A stretch of DNA of 5,884 nt, taken from assembly GCA_964420145.1 (NCBI GenBank), contig CAYQRB010000043.1, positions 1 to 5,884 of the forward strand. The letters run 5' to 3'. The notes beneath the pieces are model-generated. The model ran no database searches and was not told the DNA's origin. It saw nothing but the letters and a program-made list of their open reading frames with translations. This document shows positions 1 through 5,807 of the stretch, in pieces; positions within the stretch are counted from its first letter, which is position 1; the number at the start of each line of letters is the position of its first letter. The translations under genes were made by a program, and so were the position numbers. This DNA comes from JAJTYI01 sp964420145. Its GTDB lineage: Bacteria; Patescibacteriota; Dojkabacteria; B142; OLB20.

Positions 1-23
1 GCCGCCGGCCTGGTCGAGGAGCT
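1..23. other. GC-rich left edge, possible assembly chimera
   Basis: Eighteen of the first 23 bases are G or C, whereas the sequence after them is AT-rich. In the frame beginning at base 1 these bases read A-A-G-L-V-E-E-L, which looks like ordinary protein from a high-GC genome. The frame that continues into the surface protein starts at base 2 and reads P-P-A-W-S-R-S before the Thr/Pro linker begins. A foreign read end or a misjoin at the contig edge would explain this, but a natural GC-rich patch in a linker cannot be excluded. Confidence 0.35.
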
Positions 24-688
24 ATACTCCAAAACCTACAAATACCCCTTCTCCAACTGTAACTTTTACTCCAACCCCTACGGTTACTTTTACACCCACT
101 CCTACTATTACAGTTACAATCACTCCTTCCGTAACACCAACTGCAACACCAACCGTAACCCCGACAGTAACGGCTACACCAGTAATTACGCCAACACCTA
201 CTCCACAAGTAGAAGGAGACAAAACAGTTTTTGGATTTAACTTTAGTAAAGCTGTTGCAGGGAAACTACACTATATGGTGGGAGAAAAAATAGTATTTAA
301 GGTGGATTTCCATAATACAGGAACAGAAGAAGTTACTAAAATCTATATGCGTGATGTATTTACAACCGATATGAGAGCAGAAAAAGTGTTCCTTGTTAGT
401 GGAAACATAAGGCAAGATGTAACAGACCTATTTATAAACGACCAAACACGAGAGAATGGATTGATTATGCCAAGAGATCCATACAATCCTTCTCAGCTCC
501 TAAACCTTGCAAGTATTGCAGGTAGTTTAGAACAGGATGAAAAGCTAACTTTAGAATTTACATTCAAAGCTATTTCAAAAAACGATCTTGTATGTAACCA
601 AGCTTTCACTTCTATTAACGGAAGACGAGAAGTACAAAGCTCTAAAGTATGTGTAGGAATTAATGCAATAATTCCAATAACAGACTAA
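2..688 (+). CDS. Surface/secreted protein with Thr/Pro linker and C-terminal DUF11-like domain (5' partial)
   Basis: This is the 3' end of a larger gene, open at the left edge. The reading frame starts at base 2 without a stop, giving 228 residues and a TAA. The internal ATG at 275 falls inside the folded domain and is not the true start. Residues ~9-70 are a Thr/Pro-rich linker built of degenerate eight-residue units. Residues ~75-228 form a beta-rich domain starting K-T-V-F-G-F-N-F, with the pattern 'GEKIVFKVDFHNTGTEEVT' followed by a D-V-F segment. That pattern resembles the DUF11/conserved-repeat beta-sandwich common in bacterial envelope proteins. Two cysteines near the end (in LVCNQ and KVCVG) could form a disulfide. 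No C-terminal membrane helix or sortase motif is visible, so any anchor must lie in the missing N-terminal part. The function is unknown; a stalk-displayed extracellular domain is inferred. The first ~8 codons may be chimeric. The gene ends in a strong terminator and converges on thpR. Confidence 0.8.
   Translation, partial: PPAWSRSYTPKPTNTPSPTVTFTPTPTVTFTPTPTITVTITPSVTPTATPTVTPTVTATPVITPTPTPQVEGDKTVFGFNFSKAVAGKLHYMVGEKIVFKVDFHNTGTEEVTKIYMRDVFTTDMRAEKVFLVSGNIRQDVTDLFINDQTRENGLIMPRDPYNPSQLLNLASIAGSLEQDEKLTLEFTFKAISKNDLVCNQAFTSINGRREVQSSKVCVGINAIIPITD
59..202 (+). repeat. Degenerate 24-nt tandem repeat encoding an octapeptide linker
   Basis: Six consecutive 24-base units encode VTFTPTPT, VTFTPTPT, ITVTITPS, VTPTATPT, VTPTVTAT and PVITPTPT. 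The first two units give the same peptide but differ at five of eight codons, all by synonymous third-base changes. This fits an old repeat held by selection on the peptide rather than a fresh duplication. Alternating Thr and Pro suggests an extended, possibly glycosylated stalk between a membrane or wall anchor and the C-terminal domain. Confidence 0.8.
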
Positions 689-708
689 TACTAAGTAAGA
701 TAACTACT

Positions 709-737
709 AAAGGGGCGGATATATCCGTCCCTTTTTT
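709..737 (+). terminator. Rho-independent terminator after the surface-protein gene
   Basis: The stem pairs 709-718 (aaaggggcgg) with 725-734 around an atatat loop. It is ten base pairs long including one G-U pair, and it runs into a T tract at 732-737. It starts 20 bases after the TAA at 688. Read on the minus strand the G-U pair becomes an A-C mismatch and only three U residues follow the stem. It therefore favours the + strand and would serve the convergent thpR cluster only weakly. Confidence 0.9.
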
Positions 738-775
738 ATATAACAATCCTTACTTATAGATTTATAAGACTGGCT

Positions 776-1408
776 TTATTTGACCTGGATAGGTATAGAG
801 TGGTCGATATGGAACGGGAACTCAACCAGAATATTATATGTTGTTTTATTATTTTTAAATATACTACTTACTATCTGAATTCCTTGTACCTCAAAAGTGA
901 TGGGCTTGATATTAAGCGTAGATATAAATTCATTAACTTCTTTTGTAAAACTTCTACTCATATCATGTTTGGTTCGTGCTATGGATAAATGATGTATAAG
1001 TTTGGCATGATCTTTCTTTCGTTTAATATCATTTAATCCTAGTGTTTTCAAACTGTTGTGTAGATTTAGTGTAAAGTCTCGCAAATCATAATCATCTACA
1101 AGATTATAATACAATAACGACGCGATATTTTGTGCAGGGAAACCAAAACTAAGTCTATCTATCGTAATATTAAATGGCTGTTGAGTTCTGGTAATCAAAG
1201 ATAACCGCTTTTCAATTTGTGAAATACTTTGTCCCGAAACAGAGTCTCCTAAAAACTGTAGGGTAATATGTAACTGATCAATTGCTACAAACTTAAAATT
1301 CCTAGAGAAGTTTTTTAGTTCACGATTTATATCCCTCAAATACTCCTTCGCTTCTCGAGAAGGAGTAACAGCAATAAACGCACGATAATGTGAGAAAAGA
1401 TCATACAT
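776..1408 (-). CDS. thpR: RNA 2',3'-cyclic phosphodiesterase (2H phosphoesterase, '2'-5' RNA ligase' family)
   Basis: The 210-residue product belongs to the 2H phosphoesterase superfamily. Members open 2',3'-cyclic phosphates on RNA ends and were first named 2'-5' RNA ligases. Both signature H-x-[ST]-x motifs are present: HITL at residues 47-50, followed by QFLG, and HLSI at 140-143, followed by AR. Both catalytic histidines are therefore kept. The N-terminal strand 'RAFIAV' (9-14) matches the usual family start 'RLFIAI', so about eight extra residues precede the core. The family is usually near 180 residues; the excess lies in this leader and in a C-terminal tail (~198-210). The ATG at 1408 overlaps the end of hpf by eight bases, which implies translational coupling. 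A weak AGAAG lies upstream of it. The gene is last in the minus-strand cluster and no strong terminator of its own is seen. The cellular substrate (tRNA halves, rRNA fragments or other RNA ends) cannot be read from sequence. Confidence 0.88.
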   Translation of the reverse strand: MYDLFSHYRAFIAVTPSREAKEYLRDINRELKNFSRNFKFVAIDQLHITLQFLGDSVSGQSISQIEKRLSLITRTQQPFNITIDRLSFGFPAQNIASLLYYNLVDDYDLRDFTLNLHNSLKTLGLNDIKRKKDHAKLIHHLSIARTKHDMSRSFTKEVNEFISTLNIKPITFEVQGIQIVSSIFKNNKTTYNILVEFPFHIDHSIPIQVK

Positions 1409-1970
1409 CTGCTTCTATTAATTCATATTCATCTTGATCATCCCTATAAAGCATTGCATACTTATCTGTAGAATAGTTCTTAAATAGAATTGCATTTCTC
1501 CCTGACATTTCAAGTCTCTCTATAGCCTCACCTATATGCATAGGTCTAGTACTATCAAGCTTACTTTGCTTAACTACTGGTTGATAATCACTATAATCAT
1601 AGTCATCTTCATCATAACTGTTTGCAAGCTCTCTCGCTCCAACCACCTTCCAGGGCTCTTGTTTCTCCCATTTGTTAAATTGACCCAAGTATCTTTTGAC
1701 TTTTCGTCTTAGAAGAACCTCTAGTTGATCAATTAGACTCTCCAGAGAAACACCTCTTTCCTCTACTTTTATAAATGTATGTGGCATAGAAAGAGATATC
1801 TCCATACGATATCTTCTATCAGGAGCATAGTTTTCGTTATAACGAGTTAGGACTGAGATACCTGTCGCTTTACTAAGCAACTCCTGATGTTTTGTGATCT
1901 TCTCATTTATATAACTTTTGGACTTAGAATTTAGTTTATGACCCTTTTGGATAAAAGTAATTTCCAACAT
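1401..1970 (-). CDS. hpf: Ribosome hibernation promoting factor, long form (HPF/YfiA, S30AE)
   Basis: The product has 189 residues in the two-domain layout of long HPF. Residues 1-97 are the S30AE domain: it begins M-L-E-I-T-F-I-Q-K-G and includes a basic helix with 'LLRRKVKRYLGQ' (86-97). In the family this domain sits in the A/P-site region of the 30S subunit and blocks translation. Residues ~98-140 form a linker with an unusually acidic, Tyr-rich patch (SYDEDDYDYSDY, 118-129). Residues ~141-189 match the C-terminal dimerisation domain, with 'RPMHIGEAIERLEMSG' (142-157) and a 'LYRDD...YELIE' end like the family's VYRR...YGLIEP. That domain joins two 70S ribosomes into a 100S dimer. The stop is TGA and overlaps the thpR start. 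The preceding gene ends 17 bases upstream. No Shine-Dalgarno sequence is visible before the ATG. Confidence 0.93.
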   Translation of the reverse strand: MLEITFIQKGHKLNSKSKSYINEKITKHQELLSKATGISVLTRYNENYAPDRRYRMEISLSMPHTFIKVEERGVSLESLIDQLEVLLRRKVKRYLGQFNKWEKQEPWKVVGARELANSYDEDDYDYSDYQPVVKQSKLDSTRPMHIGEAIERLEMSGRNAILFKNYSTDKYAMLYRDDQDEYELIEADV

Positions 1971-1987
1971 AGTTAAATAATTAAAGA

Positions 1988-2809
1988 TTAGATATTACCA
2001 AGTACAATGATAACGAAAATTAAAACAAAAACTGCCAAATATTCGATAATTACTTTGATATTAAGTGTTTTCTCTACAAGGTGATTGATTATAACCGTAA
2101 AATAATAAAATCCAAAAGTTGCTATAACAGCATGTGTTAATACAGAAATTTCAAAATTAAGTAGAACTAGAAATGAGTTTATATAAATAAAAACCAATGA
2201 GATCAAAAGAAATATACCTTTATTATCGAGGATATCATACCTAGAAAGCGTCAAATATCCTAACATTGATAAGATACCCGAGTTTAGTAATCCCGCCCAA
2301 AGTAAATTATAGCCAAAAAAATTTGTCAAAACCAATAATGCATAAATAAGCATATATACACTAGAGATACTTATAACATCATATATATTTGCAGTCCTGT
2401 TCTCTATCCTATACCTCCGCTCGTAATACGCCTTAATATTTATAAACATAAAAGAGAAAAGGAAAAAACTAAGAAAAATCAAAAGCAACAACATATTTAA
2501 CTGCGCATTTACCAGAATAAACAATACGAAACTAAGATATAGAATAGTTGGTAAAATTAGATGATGTACCCAATGAGCCCTTCTATGTTTAATATCTTTC
2601 TTTTCAAGACTTAACTGTTTATCTATATCAAAAACATAATACTTCGTAGAATAAAGCTCAAATAGTAATAATAAATACAAACTAAATGCACCAAACACAA
2701 ACCTAATAGGATTGGAAGTATGTACAATGGTATAAAGCATGACCATACCAATAGTCAATAGGAGAGCATAAACATATGGTCTTTTTGAGTAACTAACAAT
2801 AGTTTTCAT
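1988..2809 (-). CDS. Polytopic membrane protein of unknown function
   Basis: I do not recognise a named family. The product is very hydrophobic, with about nine predicted transmembrane helices. Counting from the longer GTG start they are near residues 21-39, 46-63, 92-110, 113-133, 154-174, 177-198, 207-227, 230-252 and 262-281. A basic, His-containing cytoplasmic-looking loop (K79-KDIKHRRAHWVHH) and a second charged loop (YYERRYRIENR) separate the early helices. No catalytic motif, nucleotide-binding site or transporter signature is evident. I chose the ATG at 2809, which leaves one base after the upstream TAA. A GTG at 2836 would add nine residues and overlap the CAP gene by 26 bases. Neither start has a clear Shine-Dalgarno sequence. 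Tight coupling to the CAP protein, which itself ends in two membrane helices, suggests the two proteins may work together in the envelope; that is inference. Confidence 0.85.
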   Translation of the reverse strand: MKTIVSYSKRPYVYALLLTIGMVMLYTIVHTSNPIRFVFGAFSLYLLLLFELYSTKYYVFDIDKQLSLEKKDIKHRRAHWVHHLILPTILYLSFVLFILVNAQLNMLLLLIFLSFFLFSFMFINIKAYYERRYRIENRTANIYDVISISSVYMLIYALLVLTNFFGYNLLWAGLLNSGILSMLGYLTLSRYDILDNKGIFLLISLVFIYINSFLVLLNFEISVLTHAVIATFGFYYFTVIINHLVEKTLNIKVIIEYLAVFVLIFVIIVLGNI

Positions 2810-2810
2810 C

Positions 2811-4289
2811 TTATAGAATAGAGCCTGTAAAGCCACCTACAAGCACAACCATAAACAAGATAACAATAGCAGATATTTGCAGGTGTGACTTGCTTTTCCT
2901 TATGCCTGTTAGACCGGATTTGTTTATAAAGTAGAAATCCAAAGAAAATAATAACAAAAGGAAAGAAATAAAGATAAAATTAACTCTAGTACGAACTCCC
3001 CCATTAGCAATACTTCCAAGCAAAGGACCAGAAATATTGGTTCTTGTAATTTCACTACCTTCATCACTTAAATATAAATTATGGTCGTAATACCCTAAAA
3101 TTTCTCTTGTTGGGATTTCTAAAACAGTTTGATTACCTGCATTATCTTCTGCAGTTATAGAAAATCTAGCATTATTTTCAACTTGGTTTTTGTTAGTAAT
3201 AAGTACCCACGCACTTCCATCTTCTTTTTTAAATTCACCTTTATCGGTGCTAGAAAACACCTTTATACTATCCTCACTAGTTTTGAGTTTCATAGTTATT
3301 ACAGTGTTTCCATCTCCTGAGTAAGATATTTCTAAATCTTCTCGACTAATCTCTGGGGATATAGTATCGATTGTAAAACTGATCTCAGGAGACGAAGTAA
3401 CTTGCTTGTTATTGATAAATCCAACAGCTTTGAGTTTAACTTCTCCATCTTCTAACTTCCCCGGTCTAAAGCTAAAGTTTTCTCCACGAGTATCTACACT
3501 TCCAATGTCTTCCTCGTTGATATAGATTTTTAGGTTGCTTAGGTCAGGCTTTTTACCCGAGATTTCAGGTTCTGCCGTATTAAGTATTGCACCATCTTGT
3601 GGACTATCGATTACGATATTGGGTATAGTTGTGGGACTTGGTTTAGGAATCGATGTTACTACTGGTTTCTTTGTAGGAACAGTTGTAGCTGTTTTTGTCA
3701 TAACTGGAATAGGAGTATCTGCAGGAGGATTTGGTTTAGGAGTATTGTTACCTTTTGATCCAAAATGCACAACTACCACTGTATTATTAGGATTGCCCTG
3801 AAAAGATCCGTGGGCAAAGCCGATTCCAATTTCAGTAAAGTTGCTATTTAGTACATTTACCCTATGGGACGGACTATTCATCCAAGCATTCATCAATGTA
3901 TTGCTATTTGTAAACCCTTCTCCCAGGTTTTCTCCTGCATAAATGTATTCGTACCCAGTGTTCAAAATAAATGACCACGGCGAAGTACCTGACGGACAAT
4001 AATGATCCCAGCAGTCACTGGAAAGCATCGCTTGTGCTTTATTTGTCGCAGAAGTTACTAATTGAGAGTTAACGCTTAACCCCCCAATTCCGTTTGCTGC
4101 TCGACTAGAATTATGCAAACTATAGAGAGCAGAGGCATCTACCGCTGCCTGCACAGAGCTGAAACTCATCTGTCCAACTACAACATTGAAAATAAATATA
4201 ACAAGAACATAAATCACTAGTGCGGATCTATGCAAAAGTATGGGTGTGTAATTATTATTACTACTAGGGATTATATACTTCTTCATCAT
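2811..4289 (-). CDS. CAP/SCP-domain cell-surface protein with Ig-like domains and C-terminal membrane helices
   Basis: The 492-residue product is laid out as follows. A basic N-terminus with N-N-N-Y-T-P precedes a hydrophobic signal or anchor helix (~23-40). A CAP (SCP/PR-1/YkwD-like) domain spans ~52-180. A Thr/Pro/Lys linker covers ~181-222. Two Ig-like beta domains follow (~224-310 and ~311-395), and two hydrophobic helices end the protein (~437-456 and ~471-489). CAP signatures include LHNSSRAANG (58-67), H96 within CWDHYC, GENLG (119-123), SPSHR (139-143) and FTEIGIGFAHG (151-161). C93 and C98 bracket H96 and could form a disulfide. CAP proteins are extracytoplasmic; enzymatic and lipid- or ligand-binding roles are known for different members, so the activity here is open. 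The start is one of two adjacent ATGs at 4289/4286, without a Shine-Dalgarno sequence. It heads the four-gene minus cluster, transcribed from the 4290-4499 spacer. Confidence 0.9.
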   Translation of the reverse strand: MMKKYIIPSSNNNYTPILLHRSALVIYVLVIFIFNVVVGQMSFSSVQAAVDASALYSLHNSSRAANGIGGLSVNSQLVTSATNKAQAMLSSDCWDHYCPSGTSPWSFILNTGYEYIYAGENLGEGFTNSNTLMNAWMNSPSHRVNVLNSNFTEIGIGFAHGSFQGNPNNTVVVVHFGSKGNNTPKPNPPADTPIPVMTKTATTVPTKKPVVTSIPKPSPTTIPNIVIDSPQDGAILNTAEPEISGKKPDLSNLKIYINEEDIGSVDTRGENFSFRPGKLEDGEVKLKAVGFINNKQVTSSPEISFTIDTISPEISREDLEISYSGDGNTVITMKLKTSEDSIKVFSSTDKGEFKKEDGSAWVLITNKNQVENNARFSITAEDNAGNQTVLEIPTREILGYYDHNLYLSDEGSEITRTNISGPLLGSIANGGVRTRVNFIFISFLLLLFSLDFYFINKSGLTGIRKSKSHLQISAIVILFMVVLVGGFTGSIL

Positions 4290-4499
4290 ATTTAATTATT
4301 ATCAAATATATCTTAGCAGAAAAAATGCCCATTTGTATGAAAACCTATAACTTTTTTGAAATAACAAGTTTATAATAGTAGTTTATATTATTATGATATA
4401 ATTGATATATACCAAATTTCTAATCAATTTATATTAAAAAGAGAGGTTTTAAAAATACATTTGTAATATACTACTTACTATATTAGAAATAACTACCTA
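4290..4499. promoter_or_regulatory. Divergent AT-rich intergenic region, probable promoters for both strands
   Basis: This 210-base spacer lies between the divergent starts of the CAP gene and the small coiled-coil ORF, so promoters in both directions are expected here. On the + strand there are TATAAT hexamers at 4371-4376 and 4397-4402. A TTGAAA at 4356-4361 is only nine bases before the first, which is too close for a standard -35. On the minus strand, TTGGTA followed after 17 bases by AATAAT (within about 4386-4417) is a plausible but weak pair. A GAGAGG at 4441-4446 is the best Shine-Dalgarno-like string in the window but precedes no ATG. I see no RNA gene or riboswitch here. Confidence 0.4.
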
Positions 4500-4628
4500 A
4501 TGTCAGAGGATCATCTCAAAATCTATCTGGAACTTATCGAGTTAGAGATGGAAATCAAAATACTCGAACAAGAGATTTTGATTATGTTTAATCAACAAAA
4601 AGAAGTACGAACTTCGGTAATAAACTAA
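4500..4628 (+). CDS. Small 42-residue putative coiled-coil protein
   Basis: ATG to TAA gives 42 residues starting M-S-E-D-H-L-K-I-Y-L. I recognise no family. Residues 5-30 are Glu-, Leu- and Ile-rich with hydrophobic residues in heptad positions a/d: I8, L12, L15, I19, L22, I26 and M29. A single amphipathic helix that dimerises as a short coiled coil is predicted. There is no signal peptide. The TAA at 4626-4628 overlaps the TAG of the convergent pyrD gene (4625-4627). No Shine-Dalgarno sequence precedes the ATG, as for most genes here. In its favour are the clean heptad and the 210-base spacer upstream, which otherwise stays empty. Against it are its shortness and the fact that a likely minus-strand terminator lies in its last codons. 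It could be a small regulatory or scaffold peptide, or a chance ORF. Confidence 0.5.
   Translation: MSEDHLKIYLELIELEMEIKILEQEILIMFNQQKEVRTSVIN
4597..4615 (-). terminator. Weak rho-independent terminator after pyrD
   Basis: On the minus strand, ten bases past the pyrD stop, GAAGT and ACTTC pair around a TCGT loop and are followed by TTTTT. The five-pair stem is short, so efficiency is uncertain. It lies wholly inside the last codons of the small + strand ORF. Confidence 0.45.
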
Positions 4629-5779
4629 CTCTTAATTGTTCTCTCTGTTGATCCTGAAATACTGGCCCTACTCCCAACTGCTTCTGAAATACTTTTAAAG
4701 CCATCATTTTCTATCAACTCTACTAAACCTTTATTAATCTCCCCGATCACCTGTGGGCCTTTATAAATCATTCCTGTAATTAGCTGTAACAAAGAAGCAC
4801 CAGCTGTTATTTTTTCATAGGCAGTCTCGGCTGAGTCTATTCCTCCCACCCCCACTATCAATAGCTTCCCTCTATATTTAAGATAAGTTCTACGAATAAG
4901 GTCAGTCGAAAGCTCCCTTGTGGGTTTCCCACTCACACCACCTTTTATAGAAATAGGATAGTCCTGGGTAATATGTTTACTTTCTCTATCTTTGTTTAAA
5001 TTACCTATAACTACACCGGGTAATTGATAACGAACAACAACCTTAAGTAAATTATCAAAATCGTCCCATTGCAGGTTTATCGGCATTTTAATCAAAACCA
5101 ATTTATCTACTCTCACCTTCGATATCTCTTTGAGTAATCTATCTAGTTTTTCTGGCGTAGTATAAGGTTCCCCGTAAAAGGTGTTTGGACAAGAAATATT
5201 TATTGTATAGTAATCCCCTACCCCTTGCTTTACTAGGTATTCTAAACTTGCCTTATAATCTCTGATTCCTGCTTCCAACGATGAAGCTTCTTCTGAATTT
5301 GTGCGTGCTATAGAGACTCCTAGTACAAAACCTTTTTGTTTACGATATTCTCTTTTAATCCGATTAGAAATTACTTTAACCCCGTCATTTTTTAAACCAT
5401 AGTAAACAACCAATCCCTCGTCTTTGGGTAATCGATATAATCTGGGTTTTGGATTACCCTCATAAGAAAAATAGGTAACTGACCCAATTTCAGCAAAACC
5501 AAACCCCACTTGTGGCAAAGTGTTGATAATTTTTGCGTCTTTATCGAATCCAGCGGAAAGCCCGACGGGATTTACAAATTTAACTCCAGCAATGTTTTGA
5601 CTAAGCTTGTCGTTACTATATAAGAAAAGTTTTGTGGTGAGATTGGATAAAAAGTTGTTATTACCTATTGTTTGCCCTAATAAAAGTATTTTATCATGAA
5701 CATCTTCGGGATCGAATTTAAAAAAAATAGGCTTCAGGAAGGACTTATAGCTAAAACCAATAAATTTTGTGAGAAACAT
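4625..5779 (-). CDS. pyrD: Dihydroorotate dehydrogenase, class-2-like, with altered active site
   Basis: This enzyme oxidises dihydroorotate to orotate using FMN in pyrimidine synthesis. The 384-residue product has the class 2 layout: an N-terminal helical extension (1-60, with FDPEDVHDK at 22-30) of the kind that places class 2 enzymes on the membrane near quinone. The FMN barrel follows: LSAGFDKD (74-81), FAEIGSVT (95-102), PRLYRLPKDEGL (112-123), INISCPNT (193-200), K231, GGVSGKP (280-286), VGVGGIDS (309-316) and GMIYKGP (336-342). A tail of about 30 residues includes DGFKSISEAVG. Aligned by eye to E. coli PyrD (336 residues), K66, N172, N177 and N246 are kept as K80, N194, N199 and N260. 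However, the catalytic Ser175 is Cys197 and substrate-binding Asn111 is Val125. Class 1 enzymes use Cys as the base, so this is a class-2 body with a class-1-type base. The electron acceptor is therefore uncertain. The start is the only in-frame ATG near the N-terminus; rlmH ends 28 bases upstream, suggesting co-transcription. Confidence 0.92.
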   Translation of the reverse strand: MFLTKFIGFSYKSFLKPIFFKFDPEDVHDKILLLGQTIGNNNFLSNLTTKLFLYSNDKLSQNIAGVKFVNPVGLSAGFDKDAKIINTLPQVGFGFAEIGSVTYFSYEGNPKPRLYRLPKDEGLVVYYGLKNDGVKVISNRIKREYRKQKGFVLGVSIARTNSEEASSLEAGIRDYKASLEYLVKQGVGDYYTINISCPNTFYGEPYTTPEKLDRLLKEISKVRVDKLVLIKMPINLQWDDFDNLLKVVVRYQLPGVVIGNLNKDRESKHITQDYPISIKGGVSGKPTRELSTDLIRRTYLKYRGKLLIVGVGGIDSAETAYEKITAGASLLQLITGMIYKGPQVIGEINKGLVELIENDGFKSISEAVGSRASISGSTERTIKS

Positions 5780-5807
5780 AACAACTACTAAAAAGTTTAA
5801 CTAATTT

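Noticed and set aside
22..222. Minus-strand Gly/Val-rich ORF opposite the Thr/Pro linker
   Set aside because: It is the reverse-complement shadow of the V-T-P-T repeats; its G-V-G-V pattern follows directly from the Thr/Pro codons on the + strand.
753..768. Hairpin cttata-gatt-tataag as a terminator for thpR
   Set aside because: The six-pair stem is all A-T apart from one pair and no U tract follows it on the minus strand.
800..988. + strand ORF of 62 codons opposite thpR
   Set aside because: It is antisense to a conserved 2H phosphoesterase gene, and its sequence is low in charged residues and resembles no domain.
3129..3320. + strand ORF of 63 codons opposite the CAP gene
   Set aside because: It is fully antisense to the second Ig-like domain and shows no recognisable motif.
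3535..3801. + strand ORF of 88 codons opposite the CAP gene
   Set aside because: It lies opposite the Thr/Pro/Lys linker and first Ig-like domain of a well-supported gene, and its Gly/Val-rich composition is explained by that linker.
4356..4376. TTGAAA and TATAAT as a sigma-70 promoter pair
   Set aside because: The spacer between the hexamers is only nine bases, far below the usual 16-18.
4459..4500. Possible 13-residue leader peptide ending in TAATG at the small ORF start, downstream of GAGAGG
   Set aside because: The frame would need an ATT start and a 12-base gap from the Shine-Dalgarno-like string; the TAATG overlap is suggestive but not enough to call a gene.
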